DNA of 27,484 nt from JABSQH01 sp039177505 (lineage in GTDB: Bacteria > Actinomycetota > Acidimicrobiia > Acidimicrobiales > Ilumatobacteraceae), in the NCBI GenBank assembly GCA_039177505.1, contig JBCDFR010000049.1:1-27484 (forward strand). Direction: 5' to 3'. Numbering within the stretch: the first letter of the stretch is position 1; every line of letters begins with the position of its first letter. Made by a program: the position numbers and the translations under genes. A model generated the notes under the pieces. The model saw only the letters and a program-made list of their open reading frames with translations, had not been told where the DNA came from and did not search any database. Positions 1 to 7,572 of the stretch are shown here, piece after piece.

Positions 1-6
1 CCAGCG

Positions 7-942
7 ATGATCGACCAGGTCGCCCGGTTGCGGCGGCGACTCCCTCGCCCGGTGCGCGGTGTCATCGCGCTCGGCGTGGCGACCTACGACAACTGGCGTC
101 GCCACCGGACCATTCGGTTGGGCGCGGCGATCGCGTACTACGGACTGTTCTCCATCGTCCCGGTGCTGACGCTCAGCTTGGCATTCGCGGGCTTGTTCTT
201 CTCCGAAGCCGACGTGCAGGAGTACCTCGCCGAGCGTCTCACGAGCTTCCTCGGCGCCAGCGAGCAAGACGCCAACGAGGTCGGCCAATCGTTCTCCGAA
301 GCGCTCTCGGCGTCGGGCACCATCACCGGCCTCGGGTTGATCAGTGCGCTGTCGCTGATCTTCGCTGCGTCGCTCTTGGTGATCGCACTGCAGGACGCCT
401 TCAATTCGATTTGGGATGTGCCCGTCCGTGCCGGCATCCGGCACTCGCTCGTTCGGCGCCTGGCGTCGTTCGCGGTCGTACTCGGAGCGGGCGCCGCGAT
501 CGTGGTGTCGTTCGCGCTCAACGCCGTCACTGCGTTTATCTCTCGGCTTGCACCCGATGCTCCCGTGGTCGACTCGCTCAGCGAGTTGTTCGGGTTCGCC
601 GCGTCCTGGGCCCTCGGTGTCGGTGTGCTCACACTGCTGTTGCGGTATCTGCCCGACGCACCGGTGCGCTGGCGAGCGGCTCTCGTCGGCGGCGCGGTCA
701 CTGCGCTCCTCGTGGCGGTGGGCACAGTGGCGATCGGCGCCTACCTACGGCGCTACGCCTCGTCGTCCGTTGTCGGCGCAGCCGGCTCGGTCTTCCTCGT
801 GCTGTTGTGGCTCTACTACCTCGCCCAGATCGTGCTCGTGGGCGCCGAGCTCACGAGGGTGATCGACGAACCTTCCACCAACGACGAGCTCTCGACGAGG
901 ACACGCCCGCGGACGGACAGCATGTCGACGAGCAGTTGCTGA
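7..942 (+). CDS. YihY/BrkB-family integral membrane protein
   Basis: 311 residues. After a basic N-terminus (about residues 1-40) the protein has roughly six hydrophobic segments, including YYGLFSIVPVLTLSLAFAG, LIFAASLLVIALQDAFNSIW, a stretch near 155-180, one near 195-215, and a C-terminal pair ending in FLVLLWLYYLAQIVLVGAEL. The early AAIAYYGLFSIVPVL segment, the QDAFNSIWD motif and the late Y-AQIVLVGAE motif are typical of the YihY/virulence factor BrkB family, once wrongly called ribonuclease BN. The length is normal for the family. The function of most members is not settled; a transport role has been proposed. The ATG at position 7 is the first in frame, but only six bases of upstream sequence are available, so an earlier start cannot be excluded. 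The hydrophilic C-terminal tail is Thr/Ser/Arg-rich. Confidence 0.85.
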   Translation: MIDQVARLRRRLPRPVRGVIALGVATYDNWRRHRTIRLGAAIAYYGLFSIVPVLTLSLAFAGLFFSEADVQEYLAERLTSFLGASEQDANEVGQSFSEALSASGTITGLGLISALSLIFAASLLVIALQDAFNSIWDVPVRAGIRHSLVRRLASFAVVLGAGAAIVVSFALNAVTAFISRLAPDAPVVDSLSELFGFAASWALGVGVLTLLLRYLPDAPVRWRAALVGGAVTALLVAVGTVAIGAYLRRYASSSVVGAAGSVFLVLLWLYYLAQIVLVGAELTRVIDEPSTNDELSTRTRPRTDSMSTSSC

Positions 943-984
943 TCCCTCGCTCCGACTGAGGACGTCCGGGCCGGTCGCCGGTCG

Positions 985-990
985 TAGGCT
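985..990 (+). promoter_or_regulatory. putative -10 box for a leaderless oxidoreductase transcript
   Basis: TAGGCT lies 8 nt before the ATG at 999. No purine-rich Shine-Dalgarno stretch lies in between. The same geometry recurs at many genes in the window, which is the main support for this call. Confidence 0.4.
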
Positions 991-998
991 CGCCCTAC

Positions 999-1925
999 AT
1001 GTCGGTGTGGAACCCCGATCGAACCCGCTTCATCTATCAGATGCGCGGCGAGCAGCCCGAGTCACTCGTGAGTGAGGTGCGACGCGCCGAGGAACTCGGT
1101 TTCGACGCGGCGGTCGTGCCCGACCATGTGGGATCCACGCTGGCACCGCTGCCGATGCTGGCCGTCGCGGCGGCGAACACCGACACGATCCGCCTGGGCA
1201 CCATGGTGCTCAACAACGAGATGCGCAACCCCGTTCAGCTGGCATGGGACGTCGCCACGCTCGATCGACTCTCGGGCGGCCGGATCGAGCTCGGGCTCGG
1301 CGCGGGACACACACCCCAGGAGTTCGCCGCGACCGGAATCGAGCGACGGTCGGCAGCCGAACGCAAGGCCCGGGTTGCCGAAGCGGTGGAAATCATCGCG
1401 CCGCTGCTCGCCGGTGACGACGTCGACTTCCACGGCGACCACTACTCGATCACGGGCGCGAGTATCGCGCCGGCCGCTCAGCGTCAGCTGCCGATCCTGG
1501 TCGGTGGTAACGGCCGTGCATTGCTGGAACACGCGGCTCGCCACGCCGACATCATCGGGCTCCAGGGTCTCGGTCGCACACTCGCCGACGGGCACTCACA
1601 CACCGTCGACTGGCGGACCGAGCATCTCGACGCCCAGGTCGACCAGATCCGCACCGCGGCCGCCGAACGTGCGGTGGCGCCACGCCTCAACGCACTTGTC
1701 CAGGTGGTAGCGGTCACCGACGACTCCGATGCCGTGCTCGAGCCGTTGCTCGAACGGGTCGAGGGCCTCGCTCGCGACGACGCCGAGGCGATCCCGTACC
1801 TGCTGGTCGGCACCGTCGAGGAGATCGTCACCAAGATCGAGCGTGTGCGCACCCGGTGGGGCATCGGTGACCTGGTCGTGCGCGAGCTCGACGGTCTCGC
1901 GCCGGTCATCGCCGCGTTGCGGTGA
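999..1925 (+). CDS. LLM-class (luciferase-like) F420-dependent oxidoreductase
   Basis: 308 residues with a luciferase-like TIM-barrel pattern. It shows an early RRAEELGFDAAVVPDHVG segment, then TIRLGTMVLNNEMRNPVQLA, then LDRLSGGRIELGLGAGHTPQEF, and a mid-protein LPILVGGNGRALLEHAARHAD segment. This pattern fits the F420-dependent class of bacterial luciferase-like oxidoreductases, close to the group typified by a Mycobacterium smegmatis protein often listed as the MSMEG_2516 family. Such enzymes use reduced deazaflavin F420 for hydride transfer; the substrate cannot be read from sequence. The ATG at 999 is preceded by a -10-like TAGGCT and no Shine-Dalgarno. It follows the YihY-like gene by 56 bases and probably has its own promoter. 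Use of FMN instead of F420 cannot be fully excluded. Confidence 0.85.
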   Translation: MSVWNPDRTRFIYQMRGEQPESLVSEVRRAEELGFDAAVVPDHVGSTLAPLPMLAVAAANTDTIRLGTMVLNNEMRNPVQLAWDVATLDRLSGGRIELGLGAGHTPQEFAATGIERRSAAERKARVAEAVEIIAPLLAGDDVDFHGDHYSITGASIAPAAQRQLPILVGGNGRALLEHAARHADIIGLQGLGRTLADGHSHTVDWRTEHLDAQVDQIRTAAAERAVAPRLNALVQVVAVTDDSDAVLEPLLERVEGLARDDAEAIPYLLVGTVEEIVTKIERVRTRWGIGDLVVRELDGLAPVIAALR

Positions 1926-2048
1926 CCTTTGGCCCTACCGGCTGTGGCATCGGGCGACGTTTCATCGGCTCATGGTCGAGGCAATCGCCCGGGATCGGGC
2001 AACGTGCTTGGCGCACGGGACGGCGCCAGGCGGTCGGGGGACTGGCCC

Positions 2049-2972
2049 ATGGTGATGTCGGTCGAAGGAATCGCCACCGCTGATGCACCGCCTTCGGGTC
2101 CTCGGCGCTGGGTGGTCGGCACCGATGGCTCGGCGGGTGCCCGGCACGCCGTTGATTGGGCCGTCGCCCACGCCGAGGGCCGGGCCACACACATCGACGT
2201 CGTCGCGGCCTGGAACACGGTGGCCGCTGCATCCTTTGGTTCGCCTGTCGTCGCACCCATCGACGAGCGATCGATCGCGAACGCTGTGCGCCGTGACCTC
2301 GAGTCACTCGTGGGGGAAGTGTGCCCGGCGGCGTCGGTTCCCGTCGCCGGGCGCGCCGTGCACGGCGCACCGACTCGGGCCCTGCTCGAAACCGCCGCTG
2401 ATGCCGCACTGCTCGTGGTGGGTAGCCGCGGGCTCGGGGGGTTCGGTCGACTGCTCCTCGGGTCGACGAGCACGCAGTGCGCGACCCACGCCACGATCCC
2501 GACCGCAGTGATCCCAGTCGACGGTGTGGTCGGTCGACAGACGCAGCGCGTGGTGGTGGGCTGTGACGGGTCACCGAACGCAATGGCCGCGCTCAGGTGG
2601 GCGATCGACTTCGCCAGTCCAGGAACGGCAGTGGAGGTCGTATGGGTGTGGGACACCACTCCGCTCGCCGTCGGCGCAGACAGTTTCTTCTTCCCCGAGG
2701 CCGCCGATCTGTCCCGGGATCGGTTCGAGCACCTGGTCAGCAAGATGACCGACCACGCTCGCCGTCGACAGGTAGTGATCGAGCAGTCGTTCGTCCGCGG
2801 AACGCCGCGTCGAGCGCTCAGCGACGCTGGCGCACGCGCCGACCTGCTCGTCGTTGGCGCCAGAGGGCACGGGTCGGTCGGCGCCGCCCTGCTCGGATCT
2901 GTGTCGACGTGGTTGCTCCATCACCTCGGGCAGCCGCTCGTCGTCGTCCCCGACGTCGACAGCGGTCGATAA
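2049..2972 (+). CDS. tandem-domain universal stress protein (USP 1)
   Basis: 307 residues with two UspA-type domains. Each domain begins with a beta-strand/Asp motif (VVGTDGS, Asp26; VVVGCDGS) and ends with an ATP-binding loop of the G-2X-G-9X-G(S/T) type (VGSRGLGGFGRLLLGSTST and VGARGHGSVGAALLGSVST), so both domains look able to bind nucleotide. The reading frame is open back to a TTG at 1929, but that 40-residue extension is low-complexity and unlike the family. ATG 2049 (or 2055) is therefore preferred, with the purine-rich GGTCGGGGGA a short way upstream. Tandem USPs of this kind are core members of the DosR dormancy regulon in mycobacteria, and this one sits directly before a DosR-like regulator gene. 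The role in hypoxia or starvation persistence is inferred from that context. Confidence 0.9.
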   Translation: MVMSVEGIATADAPPSGPRRWVVGTDGSAGARHAVDWAVAHAEGRATHIDVVAAWNTVAAASFGSPVVAPIDERSIANAVRRDLESLVGEVCPAASVPVAGRAVHGAPTRALLETAADAALLVVGSRGLGGFGRLLLGSTSTQCATHATIPTAVIPVDGVVGRQTQRVVVGCDGSPNAMAALRWAIDFASPGTAVEVVWVWDTTPLAVGADSFFFPEAADLSRDRFEHLVSKMTDHARRRQVVIEQSFVRGTPRRALSDAGARADLLVVGARGHGSVGAALLGSVSTWLLHHLGQPLVVVPDVDSGR

Positions 2973-3044
2973 CGAAGCTGCCGCCGCGTGTCATACGCCG
3001 GCCGTCGTTCGACAATGGCGGCCGTCCGCGACGACAATGTTCAG

Positions 3045-3686
3045 ATGATCCGCGTCTTTCTGCTCGATGACCATGAGGTCGTGCGGAGAGGCATCGCCGC
3101 CGCGCTCGAAGCCGAAGACGATCTGACGGTGGTCGGCGAGGCGGGCTCCGCCGAGGATGCCTTGGCGGTCGTCTCAGAGTGCCAACCCGACGTCGCAGTG
3201 CTCGACGTTCGCCTTGGCGACGGAAGTGGAATCGATGTGTGTCGACAGATCCGCGACGACCACCCCGCCGTGCACTGCCTGATCCTCACGTCATTCGACA
3301 ACGACCGCGCCTTGGTCGATGCCGGGCTGGCCGGTGCGTCGGCGTTCGTGCTGAAGCAGATCCGCAGCGCCGAGTTGGTCGATGCCATCCGGGGCGTCGC
3401 CGCCGGACGGCGGTACCTCGACGACGCCGAGGTCCGGCTGGCCGTGCGGCGACTGCGCGACAGCGATGAGGGCCGACTGGAGGATCTGACCCCGCAAGAG
3501 ACGCGCATCTTCGAGCTGATCGGCGAGGGCTGCACCAACCGCCAGATCGCCCGGGAGATGTACCTCGCCGAAAAGACGGTCAAGAACTACGTGTCGAATC
3601 TGCTGGCGAAACTCGGAATGGCCCGGCGCACCGAAGCTGCTGCGCTCGCGGCCAAGCTCGACGAACGTCAACGCCAGGATCGCTGA
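3045..3686 (+). CDS. devR: DevR/DosR-like NarL-family response regulator
   Basis: 213 residues. The receiver domain (about 1-120) has acidic Asp8-Asp9, phosphoacceptor Asp54 (VLDVRL), Thr82 (LTSF) and Lys104 (FVLKQI). These are the same positions as the key residues of Mycobacterium tuberculosis DosR. The C-terminal LuxR-type helix-turn-helix (about 148-210) contains LTPQETRIFELIGEGCTNRQ and LAEKTVKNYVSNLLAKLGM, the latter nearly identical to the DosR recognition-helix region. ATG 3045 is chosen because the receiver beta-1 strand begins immediately (MIRVFLLDDH). A GTG at 2988 would add 19 unlikely residues. No Shine-Dalgarno precedes it; a weak GACAAT lies 6 nt upstream. The gene is convergent, with 7 bp between stops, with the histidine kinase that is its likely partner. 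It probably activates dormancy or hypoxia genes such as the neighbouring USPs. Confidence 0.9.
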   Translation: MIRVFLLDDHEVVRRGIAAALEAEDDLTVVGEAGSAEDALAVVSECQPDVAVLDVRLGDGSGIDVCRQIRDDHPAVHCLILTSFDNDRALVDAGLAGASAFVLKQIRSAELVDAIRGVAAGRRYLDDAEVRLAVRRLRDSDEGRLEDLTPQETRIFELIGEGCTNRQIAREMYLAEKTVKNYVSNLLAKLGMARRTEAAALAAKLDERQRQDR

Positions 3687-3693
3687 ACCGACC

Positions 3694-4668
3694 TCAGATT
3701 GGCACGGTCCACGACAACACGGTGCCCGATGGGAGGTTCGCGGTGACCGTGCAACTGCCCCCGAGCTCGGCAGCGCGCCACATCATGTTGGAGAGTCCGC
3801 CGTTGCGCTTGGGCCGTTCCGGCACCCCGATGCCGTCGTCGGCGATACGCAGCGTGAGGACGTCTGCGTTCCGTCGCAGCTCGACTGTGGTCGCCGTCGC
3901 CTGGGCATGTCGAGCGACGTTCGACAGGCCCTCGCTTGTCGTGGCCACGAGTTGCTCGGCGAGGTAGTCCGGAAGGTCGTCGAAGTCGCCGTCGATCGAC
4001 AGGTCGACCGGGTGTCCCATCGTTGCTGTGCGATCACGCACGAGTTCGGCGATCGTTGCGGTGACGTCGCTGGTCGCCGCAGGGTCGGTGAGCTGGAACA
4101 CCGCAGCGCGCAACTCGCGGATGGTGTCGTCGAGTTCGGTGATCGTGCCGGCGATACGCGACGACACGTGGGGCGGATGGGCGTCGCCGAGGACGGCTTG
4201 CAACGACATCCCCGCAGCGAATAGTCGCTGGATCACCATGTCGTGGAGATCGCGGGCGATCCGCTCACGTTCGGTGAGTAGCGCCAACTGCGCCTGGACC
4301 TCCTGGCGTACGGTGACATCGCGTACCGCTGCGACGACATGGCGGACACCATCGATGTCGACGGGGCTCAGGCTGATCTCCACGGGAAACAGCGTTCCGT
4401 CGGCGTGCTGGGCGAACAGCTGGAGTCCCGTGCCCATCGGTCGGCGCCGGGCTGTCTGGCTGTAACGATCACGAAAGTCAGCATGGTGGCCTCGATGCTC
4501 GCTCGGGACCAGCTCGTCGACGGCCAGGCCTTCGAGGTCGTCGACCGGCCGGCCGAAGATCGCCGCTGCCGCTGGGTTGGCGACCACGACCGTGCCGGCA
4601 TCATCGACGAGGAGTAGCCCGTCAGGTGATGCAGTGAGTAGTGCGCCGCCGAGCTCGTCCCGGTCCAT
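3694..4668 (-). CDS. DevS-like PAS sensor histidine kinase (HisKA_3)
   Basis: 324 residues from ATG 4668. Residues 1-120 form a PAS fold (SPDGLLLVDDAGTVVVANPA, then RDVTVRQ). A HisKA_3 dimerisation domain follows with ERERIARDLHDMVIQRLFAA, phospho-acceptor His142. The C-terminal HATPase_c domain has an N-box (EGLSNVARHAQAT), G1 box (ADDGIGV) and G2 region (NGGLSNMMWRAAELGG). The H-box is almost the DevS/DosT signature, supporting pairing with the DevR-like regulator next door. Mycobacterial DevS/DosT carry tandem heme-binding GAF domains; here there is one PAS domain and no membrane segment, so the signal is probably cytosolic and the cofactor is unknown. A TTG at 4707 would add 13 residues. 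ATG 4668 is favoured for the GAAGG shortly upstream. Confidence 0.87.
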   Translation of the reverse strand: MDRDELGGALLTASPDGLLLVDDAGTVVVANPAAAAIFGRPVDDLEGLAVDELVPSEHRGHHADFRDRYSQTARRRPMGTGLQLFAQHADGTLFPVEISLSPVDIDGVRHVVAAVRDVTVRQEVQAQLALLTERERIARDLHDMVIQRLFAAGMSLQAVLGDAHPPHVSSRIAGTITELDDTIRELRAAVFQLTDPAATSDVTATIAELVRDRTATMGHPVDLSIDGDFDDLPDYLAEQLVATTSEGLSNVARHAQATATTVELRRNADVLTLRIADDGIGVPERPKRNGGLSNMMWRAAELGGSCTVTANLPSGTVLSWTVPI

Positions 4669-4753
4669 GACGCCTTCATCTTCGCTGTCCACCGCCTCGA
4701 GCGCCAAGCGCGTCGACGCCAGTGACGCTCAGATGGTGACGGCGTCCGGCTGC

Positions 4754-4759
4754 CATACT
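4754..4759 (+). promoter_or_regulatory. putative -10 box for leaderless USP 2
   Basis: CATACT lies 8 nt before the ATG at 4768. It is in the 99-bp space between the divergent histidine kinase gene and USP 2. No clear -35 element or DosR-type palindrome was recognised. Confidence 0.35.
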
Positions 4760-4767
4760 TCGCCGGG

Positions 4768-5616
4768 ATGACGCGCAGATGGATCGTTGGTATCGACGGG
4801 TCGGAGTCGTCGCGGACGGCGTTGGCGTGGGCGGCGGCTGTCGCCGAAGAGCGCGGCGACGTGACGCTTACCGCACTCGGCGTGTGGCATGTGCCGCCAC
4901 CGCTAGCGGTGTTCACCGCCAAGCGGGGATTCGGCGTTGACGAACTGGGTCTCGAGGCGACGGCCGGCTACGAGGTCGACCAGGCGATTGCGGCCGTTGA
5001 CTCGTCTGTCGAAATCACGCCCGCCACGCGTCAGGGGGTGATCGGACACGCGTTGATCGAGGCCGCAGCCGACGATGCCGACGCTCTTGTGCTTGGGCGA
5101 ACTGGCGGCGGCGAGCTTCGTCAGCGGCTCGGTTCGATCAGTCGGTACTGCGCAACCCATGCAGATGTACCGGTCGTGGTGGTGCCCAACGATGTCTCTC
5201 AGGGGGACGGCTCGATCGTGGTCGGATTCGACGGCAGCGACAACGCCGCGGCGGCGGTGCGATGGGCGGTCGACTTCGCCGGGCCGACCACCACGGTGCG
5301 CACGATTGCGTCGGTGGAGCTGGCCCCTTGGGCGGAGGTCGACGTGTTGCACGAGCGGTACGGCGACGCCATCGCGGAGCGTCGCGACGAGCTCGACGCT
5401 GCACTGAATCACATCGACCCCGGCCAACGGATCGTCCGCGACGTCGTCGTCGAGGCGCCTCGGCGGGCGCTGGTCGACGCCTCCACAACGGCCTCGCTGG
5501 TCGTCGTCGGCGGGCGAGGGCACGGGGTGATCGCAGCGGAGTTGCTCGGTTCGGTGAGTACGGCGATCCTCGAAGGCACGAGGTGCCCTGTGGTGATCGT
5601 GCCGCACAACGACTAA
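4768..5616 (+). CDS. tandem-domain universal stress protein (USP 2)
   Basis: 282 residues, two UspA domains. The first opens with WIVGIDGSESSRTAL and closes with a loop reading LGRTGGGELRQRLGSISRYC. The second opens with IVVGFDGSDNAAAAVRWAV and closes with VVGGRGHGVIAAELLGSVST, a good G-2X-G-9X-G(S/T) ATP loop. The first-domain loop is also a fair match. The family binds ATP and modulates survival in growth arrest; the precise partner is unknown. ATG 4768 starts immediately before the first beta strand. The gene is divergent from the DevS-like kinase, so both may be controlled from the short shared region. Immediately downstream lies a lactate dehydrogenase remnant. Confidence 0.9.
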   Translation: MTRRWIVGIDGSESSRTALAWAAAVAEERGDVTLTALGVWHVPPPLAVFTAKRGFGVDELGLEATAGYEVDQAIAAVDSSVEITPATRQGVIGHALIEAAADDADALVLGRTGGGELRQRLGSISRYCATHADVPVVVVPNDVSQGDGSIVVGFDGSDNAAAAVRWAVDFAGPTTTVRTIASVELAPWAEVDVLHERYGDAIAERRDELDAALNHIDPGQRIVRDVVVEAPRRALVDASTTASLVVVGGRGHGVIAAELLGSVSTAILEGTRCPVVIVPHND

Positions 5617-5621
5617 TCGGG

Positions 5622-5785
5622 GTTGCCACGGCGACGATCGGCGTGTTCAGCGCCAAGGACTACGACCGAGCCGGCTTCGACGAAAGCTGCAGTCGGGCCG
5701 GATCGGTTCGTTGGCGCTCGACGTCTACGAAGAGGAAGCGGAGCTGTTCTTCCATGACCGGCGCGGTCGTCTGATCGCCGCTACG
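5622..5785 (+). pseudogene. internally deleted remnant of a D-lactate dehydrogenase (LdhA-type) gene
   Basis: Two pieces in different frames match opposite ends of the same enzyme family. Codons from about 5628 to 5687 read ATIGVFSAKDYDRAGFDES, the N-terminal strand of D-2-hydroxyacid dehydrogenases (E. coli LdhA begins MKLAVYSTKQYD). From 5684 a second frame reads KLQSGRIGSLALDVYEEEA followed by ELFFHDRRGRLI, matching the LdhA region near residues 235-265 (QKIGSLGMDVYENERDLFF). The NAD-binding core and catalytic Arg/Glu region between them are missing, the frame changes at the joint, and the C-terminus is lost where the sequence meets the oppositely oriented gene at 5781. No start codon remains at the expected place (GTT or ACG). 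The enzyme would have reduced pyruvate to D-lactate during fermentation. Confidence 0.75.
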
Positions 5786-6227
5786 GGGCGCCGAGCGACG
5801 AATCGGGCTCGACGTCGTCGACGATGTGGTAGCGGCGTCCGGTGAGCGAGGTGGGGTCGATCCGCACGAAGTTGGGTTTCTCGCCCTTGAGCCAGGGGAA
5901 CAGCGGTAGGTCTTCGGCGTCGAACCGCTCCTGCATCTTTTCGATCTGGCGAGCGGTGCCCTTCAACACGACGCTCCAGGCGACGCGCTCATCCGGGAGG
6001 TAGCCGTCGATCTCGAATGCCACGAACCGGTTCAGGACCGCGCCGGCAAGCTTGGTTCCCGCAGCGCTGCGAAACACGATGCCCGATCCGTCGACGACGA
6101 AGTTGATCGGGAAGATATCGGGTTGGCCAGCGATGTCGACCGCAAGCCGACCCACAGCGGTGTTCGCGAGCAGCTCCCAGCACTCTGCGTCGGAGAGGTC
6201 GCGCGTGGTCGAGTCGGTGGTGGTCAT
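5781..6227 (-). CDS. pyridoxamine-5'-phosphate-oxidase-fold protein
   Basis: 148 residues from ATG 6227; a TTG at 6251 would add eight poorly conserved residues. It has the split-barrel flavin-binding pattern of the Pyridox_ox_2-like group: LANTAVGRLAVD, PDIFPINFVVDGSGIVFRSA, AGTKLAGAVLNRFVAFEID, a WSVVLKGTARQI strand, and a C-terminal VRIDPTSLTGRRYHI. Members bind FMN, F420 or heme and most have no proven reaction, so the true substrate is open. Small proteins of this type (for example Rv0080) belong to the DosR regulon of M. tuberculosis, which fits its place between USP 2 and USP 3 near a DevR-like regulator. It is divergent from USP 3, sharing an 86-bp upstream region. Its stop codon abuts the end of the lactate dehydrogenase remnant. 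Confidence 0.85.
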   Translation of the reverse strand: MTTTDSTTRDLSDAECWELLANTAVGRLAVDIAGQPDIFPINFVVDGSGIVFRSAAGTKLAGAVLNRFVAFEIDGYLPDERVAWSVVLKGTARQIEKMQERFDAEDLPLFPWLKGEKPNFVRIDPTSLTGRRYHIVDDVEPDSSLGAP

Positions 6228-6300
6228 GTCCCGATCGTCATCGCAACTCAATACGCATACAAGGGTCGAACGTCACCGCACTGCCCGCGATCGAGCTGAG

Positions 6301-6306
6301 TACGGT
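6301..6306 (+). promoter_or_regulatory. putative -10 box for USP 3
   Basis: TACGGT (TANNNT) ends 7 nt before the GTG at 6314. This geometry is the reason for preferring GTG 6314 over GTG 6305 or ATG 6308 as the start. Confidence 0.35.
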
Positions 6307-6313
6307 GATGCCT

Positions 6314-6751
6314 GTGAGCACAGCAGGTCTGGGCGACGGCGCCGTGGTGGTCGGGGTCGACGGCACCGACACGTCGCGCCACGCGCTCATCGTCGCCGCG
6401 GAACTCGCAGCAGGGCTCGGCGCGCGGCTACGGGCCGTGCACGCGCTCGGGCTGATGACCGTGATCGACGGAGAGCACGTGTCGTCGGAGGGACGGCAGG
6501 AGGAAGTTGCCGACCATGCTCAGCGGCGGTGGTGCTCCCATCTCGACCAGATCGCAGGTCTGCACTGGGACGTCGACGTCATCTACGGCAGCCCGCCCGA
6601 CGTGTTGCTCCATGCGGCCCGCGATCGAGATGCGTCACTGATCGTCGTCGGAACGCGCGCGGCGCACCGCGAGGCAGAACTCGGGAGCACGAGCCATCAT
6701 GTCGTGCATCACAGCGATCGCCCGGTCGTTGTGGTTCCACCACCCGGTTGA
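6314..6751 (+). CDS. single-domain universal stress protein (USP 3)
   Basis: 145 residues from GTG 6314; GTG 6305 and ATG 6308 are close alternatives. The single UspA domain opens with AVVVGVDGTDTSRHALIVAA and has a C-terminal loop reading VVGTRAAHREAELGSTSHHV before the closing strand RPVVVVPP. The loop keeps a G-9X-GS spacing, but the first part (TRAAHRE) lacks the usual G-2X-G glycines, so ATP binding may be weakened. It is the third USP in 5 kb and divergent from the pyridoxamine-oxidase-fold gene. A role in the same dormancy-type response is inferred from the neighbourhood. Confidence 0.85.
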   Translation: MSTAGLGDGAVVVGVDGTDTSRHALIVAAELAAGLGARLRAVHALGLMTVIDGEHVSSEGRQEEVADHAQRRWCSHLDQIAGLHWDVDVIYGSPPDVLLHAARDRDASLIVVGTRAAHREAELGSTSHHVVHHSDRPVVVVPPPG

Positions 6752-6766
6752 CGACGGACGCCGCGC

Positions 6767-6772
6767 TACGTT
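6767..6772 (+). promoter_or_regulatory. putative -10 box for leaderless SDR transcript
   Basis: TACGTT lies 6 nt before the ATG at 6779, with no Shine-Dalgarno between. Confidence 0.4.
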
Positions 6773-6778
6773 CCACTC

Positions 6779-7516
6779 ATGGCTGAATTCAGCGAACGCG
6801 TCGCCATCGTCACCGGATCGTCGAGCGGAATCGGGGAGGAGACGGCTCGACGGCTATCGCAGCTCGGTGCGACGGTGGTGGTCAACTCGTCGTCGTCTGT
6901 TGAAGCCGGAGAGGCCGTGTCGGCCGCCTTGCCAGGTGAATCCACCTACATTCGCGCGGACATCAGCAAGCAAGACGAAGGACACGCCCTGATCGATCAG
7001 ACGATCGAGCGATACGGGCAACTCGACTATCTGATCAACAACGCGGGCTGGACGACTTCGATCGACCACAAGGATCTCGATGGCTTGACCGACGAAGTGT
7101 TCCGCAAGACCTTCGAGGTCAACGTGTTCGGCACGTGGTGGTTGACCAAGCGGGCGATTCCCCACTTGCGCAAGTCTGACGATCCGGCGATCGTCAACAT
7201 CACCTCGATCGCGGGCGTCCGGCCGGTCGGGTCTTCGATGGCTTACTCGATGAGCAAGGCCGCGCTGAACCAGATGACGCAGCTGCTCGCCAAGTCCTAC
7301 GGGCCGATCCGGGTCAACGCCGTGGCACCTGGTTTGGTGGCGACCCCGTGGACTGAGGACTGGGATGCAATGCATGCCGCGGTGGCGGCGATGGCACCGA
7401 TCGGCCGCTCGGCGACACCCGAAGATTGCGCCGAGGCGGTGCTTGCGTTGATCCGCAACCGCTACACGAGTGGTGAGATCTTCGTTGTCGACGGTGGTCT
7501 GACACAGGCGATGTAG
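6779..7516 (+). CDS. short-chain dehydrogenase/reductase (classical SDR)
   Basis: 245 residues, normal classical SDR length. The cofactor loop TGSSSGIGE (Gly13, Gly17, Gly19), the structural NNAG motif (about 87-90), catalytic Ser143 (ITSIAG), Tyr156 and Lys160 (YSMSK), and a C-terminal SGEIFVVDGGLTQAM are all present, so it should be an active NAD(P)-dependent oxidoreductase. Asn36-Ser37 after the second strand suggests NADP preference, a weak inference. The substrate is not predictable; relatives act on 3-ketoacyl groups, sugars or steroids. The start is the ATG directly before the first Rossmann strand. The gene begins 27 bases after USP 3 but appears to have its own promoter. Confidence 0.92.
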   Translation: MAEFSERVAIVTGSSSGIGEETARRLSQLGATVVVNSSSSVEAGEAVSAALPGESTYIRADISKQDEGHALIDQTIERYGQLDYLINNAGWTTSIDHKDLDGLTDEVFRKTFEVNVFGTWWLTKRAIPHLRKSDDPAIVNITSIAGVRPVGSSMAYSMSKAALNQMTQLLAKSYGPIRVNAVAPGLVATPWTEDWDAMHAAVAAMAPIGRSATPEDCAEAVLALIRNRYTSGEIFVVDGGLTQAM

Positions 7517-7572
7517 GCGTTGCCGATGGCGTCGGCTTCGAAAGCGACCAGCGTCCTCGATGGATCGGGTCG

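Noticed and set aside
2034..2051. GGGACTGGCCC as a possible DosR box before USP 1
   Set aside because: Only one half-site (GGGACT) matches the mycobacterial 20-bp palindrome; the other half does not, so no DosR site is claimed.
5262..5774. Plus-strand frame covering the end of USP 2 and the lactate dehydrogenase relic
   Set aside because: It is out of frame with USP 2, and its tail only by chance includes one relic segment; not a gene.
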